From Methanoculleus sp. EBM-46 (GTDB lineage: Archaea > Halobacteriota > Methanomicrobia > Methanomicrobiales > Methanoculleaceae): 62,758 bases of DNA. Under the pieces are notes generated by a model. That model was not told where the DNA came from. It did no database searches and saw only the letters and a list, made by a program, of their open reading frames with translations. Location of the stretch: assembly GCA_001896715.1 (NCBI GenBank), contig MPOY01000308.1, forward strand, positions 1 to 62,758, read 5' to 3'. Numbering within the stretch: the first letter of the stretch is position 1; every line of letters begins with the position of its first letter. A program made the translations under genes and the position numbers. This document shows positions 27,408-35,268 of the stretch, piece after piece.

Positions 27408-27905
27408 ATGGCAAACACAACCATGCTGATCCAGGGCATCGTCGCCCTTGCCCTCGGGGTCCTGCTCCTGACGTACCCCGTAGGGGTTCTCATGATTCTT
27501 ACCATAATCCTCGGCATATACTGGTTGATCGATGGAATAGTAGTCCTCACGAACCTTTACTCGGACAGAACGGACAAGGGGTGGAAGGTGCTCGTCGGCG
27601 TCCTCGGCATCATCGCCGGCATCCTGGTCCTGGCCTATCCGCTCTACAGCGCCATCCTCCTTCCAACGTTCCTTGCCATCATCATCGGTGTCGAAGGCCT
27701 GATCATCGGGGTGGTCCATCTCGTGCGGGGAGTCACCGGCGCCGGTTTCGGATCCGGGGTTCTCGGTATCGTGAGCATCATCTTCGGGCTCATCCTGATC
27801 GCGCATCCGTTCATCGCCGCTCTCGCCCTGGTATGGGTTCTTGCGATCATCGCCATCGCCGGAGGGATACTGGCAATCGCCTTTGCACTCCGGAAGTCCG
27901 CGTGA
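27408..27905 (+). CDS. HdeD-family membrane protein (DUF308)
   Basis: A 165-residue protein with six predicted helices in three hairpins, each with the family pattern GIVALALGVLLLTYPVG / GVLGIIAGILVLAYPLYS / GVLGIVSIIFGLILIAHPFIA. This internal threefold repeat is diagnostic of HdeD/DUF308 proteins, which are linked to acid or envelope stress in bacteria but undefined in archaea. Start supported by GAGGT and the TATA box upstream. Confidence 0.88.
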   Translation: MANTTMLIQGIVALALGVLLLTYPVGVLMILTIILGIYWLIDGIVVLTNLYSDRTDKGWKVLVGVLGIIAGILVLAYPLYSAILLPTFLAIIIGVEGLIIGVVHLVRGVTGAGFGSGVLGIVSIIFGLILIAHPFIAALALVWVLAIIAIAGGILAIAFALRKSA

Positions 27906-28090
27906 CCGGACCGCCCGCCGTGCGGAGCATGCCCGACCGGGAGCCACTCCGGGCACCCGGACGATGGGCCGGTACGGCCCTCCGCGGCCGGGGCCAGACC
28001 GGGGCGAACGGGCTCCGGGTTCCTCCGGGGAGAGAGGTGGAACCGGTACGCCGGTGACACAGCTACTCGCTCCCGGGAGGAGTGCCGCAG

Positions 28091-28100
28091 CCTTTTTCTC
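28091..28100 (+). promoter_or_regulatory. T-rich promoter element of SpoIIAA-like gene B
   Basis: CCTTTTTCTC at 32 bases before the ATG, matching the element in front of the paralogue at 23782. Confidence 0.5.
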
Positions 28101-28122
28101 TTCCGGGTGCAAAAGGGCACCC

Positions 28123-28518
28123 ATGCTTGACCGGATGAAGGAGAGTTCGGGACCCGTGATCGGGTTTCGGTTCGACGGAAAACTGAGCGAGAGTGACTAT
28201 ACCACCCTCCTGATCCCGGAGCTCGAACGAGCGATGAAAGACCACCGGAACGTCCGGGTCCTCTTGAAGATCGAAGGGTTCCGGAGCTGGAGGCCGGGAG
28301 AGCCCTGGGAGGCGTTCAGGCAGTGGTCCGGGGTGGAGAGTGTCGATCGGGTCGCCGTCGTCGGCGGCGAACGGTGGCGGGAGTGGATGAATCGCCTGCC
28401 GGGGCTCTTTGTCGGGTTCTCCGGCATCGATGTCCGCTACTTCCCGGAGAACCGCCTCCGTGACGCCTGGGGATGGCTCCGGGAAGGATCGGTCCAGATC
28501 CCTCTGGCGGCGCAATGA
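28123..28518 (+). CDS. SpoIIAA-like (STAS-fold) protein B
   Basis: A 131-residue paralogue of the protein encoded at 23782, alignable end to end (for example VDRVAVVGGERWREWMN, LPGLFVGFSGIDVRYFPE). The start at 28123 matches the paralogue's MLxRM. The two genes flank a block of envelope genes (PHP protein, cardiolipin synthase, SMP-like, HdeD-like). Function unknown; the pair may have arisen by a local duplication with promoter included. Confidence 0.83.
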   Translation: MLDRMKESSGPVIGFRFDGKLSESDYTTLLIPELERAMKDHRNVRVLLKIEGFRSWRPGEPWEAFRQWSGVESVDRVAVVGGERWREWMNRLPGLFVGFSGIDVRYFPENRLRDAWGWLREGSVQIPLAAQ

Positions 28519-28545
28519 GGATGATGAGTCACGGTGCAGGAAGGG

Positions 28546-28755
28546 ATGGCAGACAGCACGGGAGACTGCAAAGAGGGTGCGCAACACTGCAGGATGCAGG
28601 AGGGACCCGCCTCCTCCAGGGATGAGCAGCGGATCAGCGCCGGACAAGAACGGATCGTCGAGATCTCAAAGAGGTGGCCCCGGAATACCTATGCAGCATG
28701 GAGAACGACCGCAATGCTTGCGGTGCTGATGGAACCGACCGAAGAGGGGGCATGA
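28546..28755 (+). CDS. Possible small hypothetical protein, 69 aa
   Basis: Low-confidence small gene. The frame uses the high-GC codons of its neighbours and ends just before the methyltransferase. AGGAAGG sits directly before the ATG, too close for an ideal ribosome site. The C-terminal half (QERIVEISKRWPRNTYAAW) could form an amphipathic helix. I recognise no domain. It may instead be non-coding spacer. Confidence 0.3.
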   Translation: MADSTGDCKEGAQHCRMQEGPASSRDEQRISAGQERIVEISKRWPRNTYAAWRTTAMLAVLMEPTEEGA

Positions 28756-28790
28756 AAGACCTAAATACCCCGGCCCCCAACCCATCCGGT

Positions 28791-29816
28791 ATGCACTGTC
28801 CGGTCTGCGGGCACGACTGCGTCACGGGCGCCCGCGAGCTTCTCCTGACCCTCCCCGAACGGTTCGCCCCCTGCCCCGACTGCACCGGGCTCGTCTACGA
28901 CAAACGGAGCCCGCCGCCCGATATCGATGCCGCGGAACCCTGTCCTTCCTGCGGAAAGCGGTTCATCGATGAGGTCTTTGCCGATATATACCGGGCAATG
29001 GCCGCCGAAGGCGACCTTTCGGGGACCGAACCCCTTGCCGCCGCCGGAACACCGCTCGTTCATCCCGGGTTTGCTATGCGAAGGCCCCCCTACCTCCCGC
29101 CCCGGTCGCTCGTCCTCCTCTCCCGGTCGATTGGAGAGCAGGCGGCGGCCCGCCTGGTCGCCACCGTCCCGGAGGTCAGAGGCGTCATCCGGGCGGGGAC
29201 CGGGACACCGGGGATCAGGGATACCGATACCGAACCGGAGACAAATACCCTGCTTGCCGGATGCGACGTCCGGGCTGACGTCTTCTCCACCCGGGCAGGA
29301 CCCGTCGTCATCTATAAACAGCAGTCGGCCCTGCACGTCGAGTTCCCCCGGGACCGCGACGAGAAGATCCTCTCCCTCGAGCGGGAGATCGGGCGGCACC
29401 GCCCCCGGACATTCGTCGACGCCTGCTCCGGCGCCGGCACCCTCGCCCTTGCCGCCGCCCGGGCGGGCATCCCCCGCGTGATAGCAAACGACGCCTGGTA
29501 CGCGGCCGCCTACTGGACCGCTTGTAACCTCCAGGTGAACCGCGAGCACCTCGGTATCGAGGGCGTGACGATGCACCGGTCTTACGACGACCTCCGGCGC
29601 CGTGAGGTCGCGCGGGAACCCCTGAGGGTCGCCACCGCCGCCGGCGCACGGGAGGTGGAGGTCTACCAGGGCGACCTCCGCCTGCTCTCGACCGTTCTCC
29701 CGCCGGGCATCGACCTTACCGCCATTGACCTCTTTGAGAAGGCGGATGCTGAAAAAACCGACAGGATCGTCCGGGCATGGCGGGCCCGGGTGGGCGGAGC
29801 TATTTTTATCCCGTAG
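28791..29816 (+). CDS. Zinc-ribbon class I methyltransferase
   Basis: A 341-residue protein. The N-terminus has a zinc-ribbon-like set of cysteine pairs (Cys3/Cys6, Cys28/Cys31, Cys51/Cys54). The C-terminal half is a Rossmann SAM-binding domain with motif I VDACSGAGTLALAAARAG and a following acidic strand VIANDAWYAAAYW. The arrangement resembles archaeal RNA-modification methyltransferases, but the target is unknown. The start at 28791 was chosen because a TATA-like CTAAATACC lies ~25 bases before it; the Met at 28752 would fall upstream of that element. The SRP RNA promoter sits in the last codons of this gene. Confidence 0.78.
   Translation: MHCPVCGHDCVTGARELLLTLPERFAPCPDCTGLVYDKRSPPPDIDAAEPCPSCGKRFIDEVFADIYRAMAAEGDLSGTEPLAAAGTPLVHPGFAMRRPPYLPPRSLVLLSRSIGEQAAARLVATVPEVRGVIRAGTGTPGIRDTDTEPETNTLLAGCDVRADVFSTRAGPVVIYKQQSALHVEFPRDRDEKILSLEREIGRHRPRTFVDACSGAGTLALAAARAGIPRVIANDAWYAAAYWTACNLQVNREHLGIEGVTMHRSYDDLRRREVAREPLRVATAAGAREVEVYQGDLRLLSTVLPPGIDLTAIDLFEKADAEKTDRIVRAWRARVGGAIFIP
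29801..29812 (+). promoter_or_regulatory. TATA box of the SRP RNA gene
   Basis: CTATTTTTATCC overlaps the end of the methyltransferase gene and lies about 20-30 bases before the first base of the predicted SRP RNA, a standard archaeal spacing. Confidence 0.65.
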
Positions 29817-29830
29817 ATCACAGTATATAC

Positions 29831-30137
29831 GGGGACTAGCCCGGGTGGCTCGGCGTCACCTATCACCCGAAACCGTCGTCATGCGGGGGGCGAAGTCTGA
29901 GGAAGGCCATAGCGGCCTGCAGGATCCTCTGCGTCCCGACGGAGAAGCCTCGTCCCATGAGGTCGGCGGAGAGGTATCAAAGCCCCGGAGGGGGCGGCGA
30001 CCTCTTGCCGCGGGTACCGGTTCAGGCCCGGAAGGGAGCAGACTTACCGTGGACGTTCGGCGCCCATGGGGTTGCGGGGTGGAGGAGGGATGCAGCGGTG
30101 AATGCTGGTGCGCACGGTCGACCGAGGACACGTCCCC
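29831..30137 (+). ncRNA. ffs: Signal recognition particle 7S RNA
   Basis: Archaeal SRP RNA of about 307 bases. The 5' GGGGAC pairs with GTCCCC at 30132-30137. The 5' domain has the archaeal pattern (GGTGGCTCGGCGTCACC, then CCCGAAACCG). The universally conserved helix 8 that binds SRP54 is unmistakable at 30023-30041 (CAGGCCCGGAAGGGAGCAG). The RNA scaffolds SRP19 and SRP54 for membrane targeting of nascent proteins. Exact ends are inferred from pairing and the TATA spacing. Its 3' end is only 13 bases before the malate dehydrogenase ATG. Confidence 0.95.
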
Positions 30138-30150
30138 AACGGCGATCTCC

Positions 30151-31104
30151 ATGGCAAAAGTAACGATTCTTGGGGCTACCGGGAACGTCGGCATGTTTGC
30201 GGCCCGTACCGTATCCGAGATCCCGCACGTCAGCGAGATGCTGCTCGTCGGGAGGCCGGGGCGCGAAGATTTTCTTGCAGGCTGCTGCCGCGACCTTTCT
30301 GATTCGTTTGCGGCGCGAGGCACCCACGTCAGGCTCTCGTACAGCACCCGCCTTACCGATGTGGAAGGCTCGGACATCGTCATCTGCACGGCAGGAGTCC
30401 CTCGCCGGCCCGGCCAGGACCGAAACGACCTCGCCTTTGAGAACGCGAAGATCGTTGCCGGGAGCGCCGAGACCATCGGCCGGTCTTCGCCGGACGCTAT
30501 TCTCTTCATGGTCACGAACCCCGTCGACGTCATGACTGCCGTCGCCCTGAAATATTCGGGGCTTCAGTCGCGGCAGGTCTTCGGCCTCGGGACACACCTC
30601 GACTCGATGCGCTTAAAATCCCTGATCGCCCACTACTTCCGTGTCCACGTCAGCGAAGTGCACACCCGCATCATCGGCGAGCACGGGGAGAGTATGGTCC
30701 CGCTCTGGTCGGCGACGACGATCGGCGGCATCCGGATCAGCAATCTGCCCACCTTCTCGGGGCTGCCCGCACAGGAGATGATCGGCGCGGTCAGGACAAG
30801 CGGCGAGACGATCATCCGGGAGAAGGGCTCCACCGTCTACGGGCCCGGAGAGGCGATCGCGACCCTTGTGCGAACGATCCTCGGCGATGAGAACCGGATC
30901 CTCACCGTCTCAAGTTACATAACGAGCGAGATCCACGGGATCGGCGACGTCTGCATCGGCGTACCCGCCCGTCTTAACCGGAGCGGCGCCTTCCCGGTGC
31001 CCATAAGGCTCGAGGAGAACGAGGTTGCCGGGTTTGAGGAGTCGGTCAAGAAGATCCGAAAAGTCACCGCCGACGTGATGGAACGGCTCGGAGAGGCCCA
31101 TTAG
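30151..31104 (+). CDS. mdh: Malate dehydrogenase, LDH-like family
   Basis: NAD(P)-dependent malate/oxaloacetate dehydrogenase of 317 residues. It has the dinucleotide fold GATGNVGMF (8-16), the MDH-type substrate loop PRRPGQDR (84-91), TNPVDV, the proton-relay pair Asp151 (GTHLDSMR) and His178 (GEHGE). In hydrogenotrophic methanogens it acts in the incomplete reductive TCA pathway. The ATG at 30151 matches the family start; a longer open frame back to 29725 runs through the SRP RNA and is rejected. With only 13 bases after that RNA and no separate TATA seen, expression may depend on read-through or a promoter inside the RNA gene. Confidence 0.94.
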   Translation: MAKVTILGATGNVGMFAARTVSEIPHVSEMLLVGRPGREDFLAGCCRDLSDSFAARGTHVRLSYSTRLTDVEGSDIVICTAGVPRRPGQDRNDLAFENAKIVAGSAETIGRSSPDAILFMVTNPVDVMTAVALKYSGLQSRQVFGLGTHLDSMRLKSLIAHYFRVHVSEVHTRIIGEHGESMVPLWSATTIGGIRISNLPTFSGLPAQEMIGAVRTSGETIIREKGSTVYGPGEAIATLVRTILGDENRILTVSSYITSEIHGIGDVCIGVPARLNRSGAFPVPIRLEENEVAGFEESVKKIRKVTADVMERLGEAH

Positions 31105-31131
31105 GGCGGAAAAGTGGGTTGGGAAGTCCAC

Positions 31132-31386
31132 TTATACAAGTGTCGATTCAATGATCTCGGCGCTGCCGACACCCTCAAGGTTCTGGAGCGCTGATTCGAC
31201 CTCATCGGGAGCCCCGGCTTTATCGGGGACGACGACGGCGATCTTCAGCGCCACAAGCCCGAAGCCGATCGGCTCTTCCCTTATATCGTTGACCGGAACG
31301 GCCCCCCTGACCGCGGCTTTCAACGCTTCACGGTCGACGTCGGGAGACTCGGGCATGATCTTTAAGATGATGGCGACGTTTCCCAT
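31132..31386 (-). CDS. Translation elongation factor aEF-1 beta
   Basis: An 84-residue archaeal EF-1beta, the nucleotide exchange factor that recharges aEF-1alpha with GTP. The family pattern is clear: VAIILKIMPESPDVDREALKAAV, EEPIGFGLVALKIAVVVPD and the acidic C-terminal GVGSAEII. It follows a zinc micro-protein gene by three bases and is certainly co-transcribed with it. Confidence 0.95.
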   Translation of the reverse strand: MGNVAIILKIMPESPDVDREALKAAVRGAVPVNDIREEPIGFGLVALKIAVVVPDKAGAPDEVESALQNLEGVGSAEIIESTLV

Positions 31387-31389
31387 CGG

Positions 31390-31554
31390 TTACGGCCCCC
31401 GAAACCCGCATTTTTGGCATGTGTAGGCTATGCTCTGCTCCCTGCACCGGTAGCACCTGTTGATCTCGTGCGCGCATACCGGGCACGGGAACCCGGTGGA
31501 GCCTTCCTCGGCCAGCGTGGCGTTGCAGGAGGTACATCGATCTCTCGCTGTCAT
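31390..31554 (-). CDS. Four-CxxC zinc finger micro-protein
   Basis: A 54-residue protein with four CxxC knuckles: Cys7/Cys10, Cys24/Cys27, Cys34/Cys37 and Cys46/Cys49, enough for two zinc sites. It ends GFRGP. This matches the small archaeal zinc-ribbon proteins (Haloferax HVO_2753 type) encoded directly upstream of aEF-1beta in many euryarchaea. A GAGG motif lies before the ATG. The gap to the aEF-1beta gene is three bases. Function in translation or RNA binding is inferred from the conserved pairing. Confidence 0.88.
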   Translation of the reverse strand: MTARDRCTSCNATLAEEGSTGFPCPVCAHEINRCYRCREQSIAYTCQKCGFRGP

Positions 31555-31599
31555 CGTGGTTTCCTCAAAAGTTAACCTATCATATCGCCCCCGTGACAG

Positions 31600-32202
31600 T
31601 TAAAATCTCGGATCGATGAGAGTCCCGGTGACGGCCTCATCCCGGAGAACCCCGCGGACCCGGTCGTCGTGCCTGCCGTTGACCACCCGGACCACGATAT
31701 CGTGCTCAAAGACAAACCCGATGAACGCCGGATCGACCTCATCGGCGGTGAGGGACGGATCCTCGACCCGGGAGAGGAGACGCCGGCGGTGGTGGATGCC
31801 GTCGACCGACTTGAGGAGGATGAGGTCGGTCGAGAGTTCATCTGCAACCCAGGCGGCGATGGTGTCGGAGGTGACGTTCCAGGAGTGGGGAAGGGGATCG
31901 GCTTTTCGCAGGGCGCAGTAGGGAAGGAGGACCGTCGCTTCCGCGGGGAGGACGGGGCTGGCGACCGCCGGGATGCCGTGCGAGGCGATGTACCACCCGA
32001 ACTGCTCCATACCGGCGATCGCCATCCAGTGAGCGGATGTATCGGAGACGGCAAGGCGCCGGACGAGGTCGGCGAACTTCCCGCCGCCGGGGACGATCAG
32101 CACCGGACGGCCGACTTCCCGGAGTATGCCGAGCAGCGGGGCTACCCGGTCAAAGAGGCTGCCGCCCACCTTGACGACGAGCGGGGGCGCTGGCGTTGTC
32201 AT
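31600..32202 (-). CDS. mfnE: Amino acid kinase-fold protein, probable MfnE
   Basis: A 200-residue member of the amino acid kinase superfamily with KVGGSLFD (11-18), PGGGKFAD and the nucleotide-binding NVTSDTIAAWVADEL / LLKSVDGIH region. Its short length and motifs match MfnE, which phosphorylates 5-(aminomethyl)-3-furanmethanol phosphate to the pyrophosphate in methanofuran synthesis. Alternative: another small kinase of this fold. The genomic setting (methanogen, F420 genes nearby) supports the call. Confidence 0.75.
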   Translation of the reverse strand: MTTPAPPLVVKVGGSLFDRVAPLLGILREVGRPVLIVPGGGKFADLVRRLAVSDTSAHWMAIAGMEQFGWYIASHGIPAVASPVLPAEATVLLPYCALRKADPLPHSWNVTSDTIAAWVADELSTDLILLKSVDGIHHRRRLLSRVEDPSLTADEVDPAFIGFVFEHDIVVRVVNGRHDDRVRGVLRDEAVTGTLIDPRF

Positions 32203-32241
32203 ATCGTTTGCTCTTTATCCGGATAATACATAACCTTGCGT

Positions 32242-33915
32242 ATGCGACGGATCGCTGCGATCATCCTGCTCCTCTGTCTCCTTGCCGGCACGGCCGGCGG
32301 TATCCTGATCGTCGAGTTCTGCCCTGACCCCTACCGGCCCGGTGATCCCGACGAGTACCTGGTGCTCGAGGGCGAAGGATCGCTTGATAGGTTCGTTGTC
32401 TCGGACGGCAAGGGCGGTTTTCGGTTCCCGCCGGGGACCTGGATCAACGGGCGTCTGGTGATCGCAAGAAACAGTCTCGCGTTTGAGCAGACGCACGGCT
32501 ACCTGCCCGACTTCGAGATCGAGAAGCGGACAGCGGCCGTGCCGGACGTCACCTCGAGCGGGAACCTCCTGATGGCGAACCAGGCCGACGCGCTCTACCT
32601 CTACCATGGGGCGACCATCGTCCAGCAGGTCGCCTGGCCTGCCGACGTTCGTCCCCGCGAAGGGCAGGTTCACTACCTCGAAGACGGCGTGTGGGACCCG
32701 CGCCCGTTCTTCATCGGGCAGTCCCGCTTCTCCTCCGCGACGTTCGACGACGTCACGGTGACGGCGTTCGTCGCCCCCGATTGCGCGTATGACGTCTTCT
32801 CGGCGGCCGTCGCATCTGCTGAGCGCGAGATCCTCGTAAACGTCTACGAGTTCACCGATCCGGAGATGGCTGCCGACCTGATCCGCGCCCGCGAGCGGGG
32901 TGCGGCCGTGACCGTCCTCCTCGAGGGCGGACCGGTCGGCGGCATACCGCCGGAGGAGCGGGCGATCGCCGGCATACTCAACCGGAGCGGCATCGTGGTC
33001 CTCTCGATGACGACGACCGATGCGGCCCACGCGAAGTACCGCTACGACCACGCGAAGTATGTCGTCATCGATGCGAGGACGGTCCTCATCGGGAGCGAGA
33101 ACTTCAAGCCCGGCGGCTATCCGGCGCCGGGGCTGCAGGGCAACCGCGGGTGGGGGGCATGCCTCGATGACCCGAAACTTGCGGCCTACTTCCGGGAGGT
33201 CCTCCTCTTTGATCTCTCCGGCGGGGATATCGTCCCGCTCGAGGGCACGACGGCCGACGTCCGCATGCCCTACGCCCCCGCCTACACGGTGGAGTTCACC
33301 CCCTGCCGCGCGGAGGGGGCGCGGGTGACCCCGGTCCTCTCCCCCGATACGAGCGCCCTCATCCTCCGGCTGATCGAGGGGGCAGGGGAGAGCATCGCGA
33401 TCGAGCAGGCCTACATAACGAACGAGACCACCTACGAACTCAACCCCTACCTTGCGGCCGCGATCGACGCCTCCCGGCGCGGGGTCGCGGTGCGGGTCCT
33501 CCTCGATGCCTGCTGGTTCAATATCGAGGACGACGCGGACAACGATGAGATGGTCGACCTGATCAACCGGATAGCCGCGGCCGAGGGGTTGCCGCTCGAG
33601 GCGCGGATCGTCGACCTCACGGCAAACAACCTCGCAAAAGTGCATAACAAGGGCGTCATAGTCGACGGCCGGGCGGTCCTTGTCAGCAGCATCAACTGGA
33701 ACGCCAACTCGCCTGCATTCAATCGGGAAGCGGGCGTGATCATCGAGCACCCGGATATCACCGCCTACTTCGCCCGGGTCTTTGCGGACGATTGGGACGC
33801 CGCAGCTGCCGACGGGACCGTGGCGGAGGGGCCGGATCGCCTCAAGATGGTGGCGGCGGCATGTATCCTCGCCGCGCTCATGGGGCTCTACATCTACCGG
33901 CGGCGGCGCACCTGA
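32242..33915 (+). CDS. Exported phospholipase D-like protein
   Basis: A 557-residue surface protein: signal peptide (about 1-22), an N-terminal beta-rich segment resembling a lamin-tail-like domain (LIVEFCPDPYRPGDPDEYLVLE, about 22-95), two PLD domains with HKD motifs at His270/Lys272/Asp277 and His468/Lys470/Asp475, and one C-terminal helix ending in RRRRT as a membrane anchor. It probably hydrolyses a nucleic acid or phospholipid outside the cell. The ATG at 32242 is preferred over a TTG six bases earlier. A/T-rich sequence (GGATAATACATAACC) upstream is a likely promoter. Confidence 0.85.
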   Translation: MRRIAAIILLLCLLAGTAGGILIVEFCPDPYRPGDPDEYLVLEGEGSLDRFVVSDGKGGFRFPPGTWINGRLVIARNSLAFEQTHGYLPDFEIEKRTAAVPDVTSSGNLLMANQADALYLYHGATIVQQVAWPADVRPREGQVHYLEDGVWDPRPFFIGQSRFSSATFDDVTVTAFVAPDCAYDVFSAAVASAEREILVNVYEFTDPEMAADLIRARERGAAVTVLLEGGPVGGIPPEERAIAGILNRSGIVVLSMTTTDAAHAKYRYDHAKYVVIDARTVLIGSENFKPGGYPAPGLQGNRGWGACLDDPKLAAYFREVLLFDLSGGDIVPLEGTTADVRMPYAPAYTVEFTPCRAEGARVTPVLSPDTSALILRLIEGAGESIAIEQAYITNETTYELNPYLAAAIDASRRGVAVRVLLDACWFNIEDDADNDEMVDLINRIAAAEGLPLEARIVDLTANNLAKVHNKGVIVDGRAVLVSSINWNANSPAFNREAGVIIEHPDITAYFARVFADDWDAAAADGTVAEGPDRLKMVAAACILAALMGLYIYRRRRT

Positions 33916-33918
33916 TAA

Positions 33919-34236
33919 TCACCATCGGCCGGAGAGGCCGGCCGAGCGGCAGACGTCGCAGATGGTGATCGTCCCCTCGCCCGAGACGATGGTGGAGACC
34001 CACCGTTCGATGACGACGTCGAGGTCGCCGGGGAAGTCCTGCCGGGTAAATCCGCGTTTCCGGCTCATGTACTGAGATATCGCCGCACGGCTGATGCCGA
34101 GGCGTTTTGAAGCCTCGCTCTGGCTGATGCCGCGCTCGTTCACCAGGCGGTAGACCATCTCGGCGCGCATCCGGGGGAGGAGCCGCCGGGCAAGCGTATC
34201 GCAACGCATGATGTCGCAGGAGGGAGGTTCAGTCAT
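33919..34236 (-). CDS. HTH transcriptional regulator with Cys pairs
   Basis: A 105-residue regulator with an XRE-like helix-turn-helix (QSEASKRLGISRAAISQYMSRKRG). Cysteines at both ends (Cys7 and Cys12 near the N-terminus; CDVC near the C-terminus) could bind a metal or Fe-S cluster. It overlaps the upstream winged-helix gene by four bases (ATGA), so the two are coupled and likely work together. Targets unknown. Confidence 0.82.
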   Translation of the reverse strand: MTEPPSCDIMRCDTLARRLLPRMRAEMVYRLVNERGISQSEASKRLGISRAAISQYMSRKRGFTRQDFPGDLDVVIERWVSTIVSGEGTITICDVCRSAGLSGRW

Positions 34237-34466
34237 TGTGCCGACACCATCGGGGAGTTTTTGTACTCATAGAGGATCTGGCGGGCGTCGCGGAAGTTGA
34301 ACTTTTCCACGATCATATCATTGTCTTTGAGCCTCTTTAAGGCGTAGCGGACGGTGCGGGGTGCCAGACTGCTGAGACGGACCAGCTCCTTGTGGGTCAG
34401 GGCGCCCCCGTCCTCGAGAAGCAGGAGGATCTTTCTTGAGGACGGAGGAAGGTTCACATCATCCAT
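34233..34466 (-). CDS. Small winged-helix DNA-binding protein
   Basis: A 77-residue single-domain winged helix: SSRKILLLLEDGGALTHKEL, then SLAPRTVRYALKRLKDNDMI and a short wing (NFRDARQILYEYK). It resembles MarR/ArsR-type one-domain regulators. Translationally coupled to the following HTH regulator through a 4-base overlap. The divergent OB-fold protein gene starts 71 bases away, so this intergenic gap may hold a shared operator. Confidence 0.82.
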   Translation of the reverse strand: MDDVNLPPSSRKILLLLEDGGALTHKELVRLSSLAPRTVRYALKRLKDNDMIVEKFNFRDARQILYEYKNSPMVSAQ

Positions 34467-34536
34467 ACAGATCAGTTAACGCCGTTAACATATCAAAGTG
34501 ACGGAAGTTATATTCCCAAAAATCCATTGGGTACCT

Positions 34537-34902
34537 ATGCTGGAACGGCAGGAGAAAACGGCCCTCGCCGTTCTCATATGCGTCGTCGGGATCGTGCTTG
34601 CGGTACACCTCCTCTTTGATGCCGTCGGGCGGCCGCTCGTGGCGGCACCGTACTCCGAGGAAGTCTCCGACGGTGCGTTCGTCCTCCTTGAGGGGAGGAT
34701 CGAGGAGATCCGGAAGACCTCGACCGGCGGGCACCGGATCCTCACCGTCAACGGGACCGCCGTCTTCCTGCCGCAGGACGTGGCGGCCAGGCTCGAACTC
34801 GACAAAAACGCAAGCGTAGCGCTCTACGGGGTCGTGCAGACCTACCGCGGGGAGCGGGAGGTGGTGGTTGCCTCCGCCGCCGATATACGGGTTCTGAAAT
34901 AA
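34537..34902 (+). CDS. Membrane-anchored OB-fold-like protein
   Basis: I do not recognise the family. A 121-residue protein with one N-terminal helix (TALAVLICVVGIVLAVHLLF) and a beta-rich remainder (FVLLEGRIEEIRKTS ... ILTVNGTAVFLPQDVA ... VALYGVVQTYRGEREVVVASAADIRVL) that looks like an OB-fold nucleic-acid-binding module. It would sit at the membrane, facing outside or inside. A TATA-like GTTATATTCCC lies ~25-30 bases before the ATG at 34537. Confidence 0.65.
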   Translation: MLERQEKTALAVLICVVGIVLAVHLLFDAVGRPLVAAPYSEEVSDGAFVLLEGRIEEIRKTSTGGHRILTVNGTAVFLPQDVAARLELDKNASVALYGVVQTYRGEREVVVASAADIRVLK

Positions 34903-34903
34903 C

Positions 34904-35101
34904 CTATTTTCTCGTGAAGAATATGTCGGCGCCGTCCGCATCCCCAAAGCTGGGGCGCCCCCCCTTCTTCACGGGCGCCGGCTCCTTCCCCGCGGGCTCC
35001 TCCCGGGGAGGTTCCGGGCTCTCATCAATCTTCTTCTTCCGGCGCCCCTCCACGCCGGCCCCGGAGACCAGGTCTCCCTCATTGATCCTCACTCGCGGCA
35101 T
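34904..35101 (-). CDS. Small charged hypothetical protein, 65 aa
   Basis: Unrecognised. The product is hydrophilic and probably disordered: MPRVRINEGDLVSG, a lysine-rich patch, a proline/glutamate-rich middle and a C-terminal GDADGADIFFTRK. A TATA-like TCATATACC about 20-30 bases before the ATG (minus strand) suggests leaderless transcription and favours this start over 35182. It is convergent with the OB-fold gene, with one base between stops. Confidence 0.55.
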   Translation of the reverse strand: MPRVRINEGDLVSGAGVEGRRKKKIDESPEPPREEPAGKEPAPVKKGGRPSFGDADGADIFFTRK

Positions 35102-35268
35102 ACAGGAGAGATGGCCGGCCTGGTATATGACTCCTCTGGATCGACCGGGCGCCGGATACCCGGAAGAAGAACCAAAACGCATTAGTCCTGCGCGGCAGAC
35201 ACTCCAGCATCGGCGAAATGGCGGTGAACCGGGAGAAGATGAGCGGCGACGAAAGGGGCAGGAGCGGC

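Noticed and set aside
29725-30150. N-terminal extension of malate dehydrogenase
   Set aside because: The frame stays open upstream, but it runs through the SRP RNA; the family start is at 30151.
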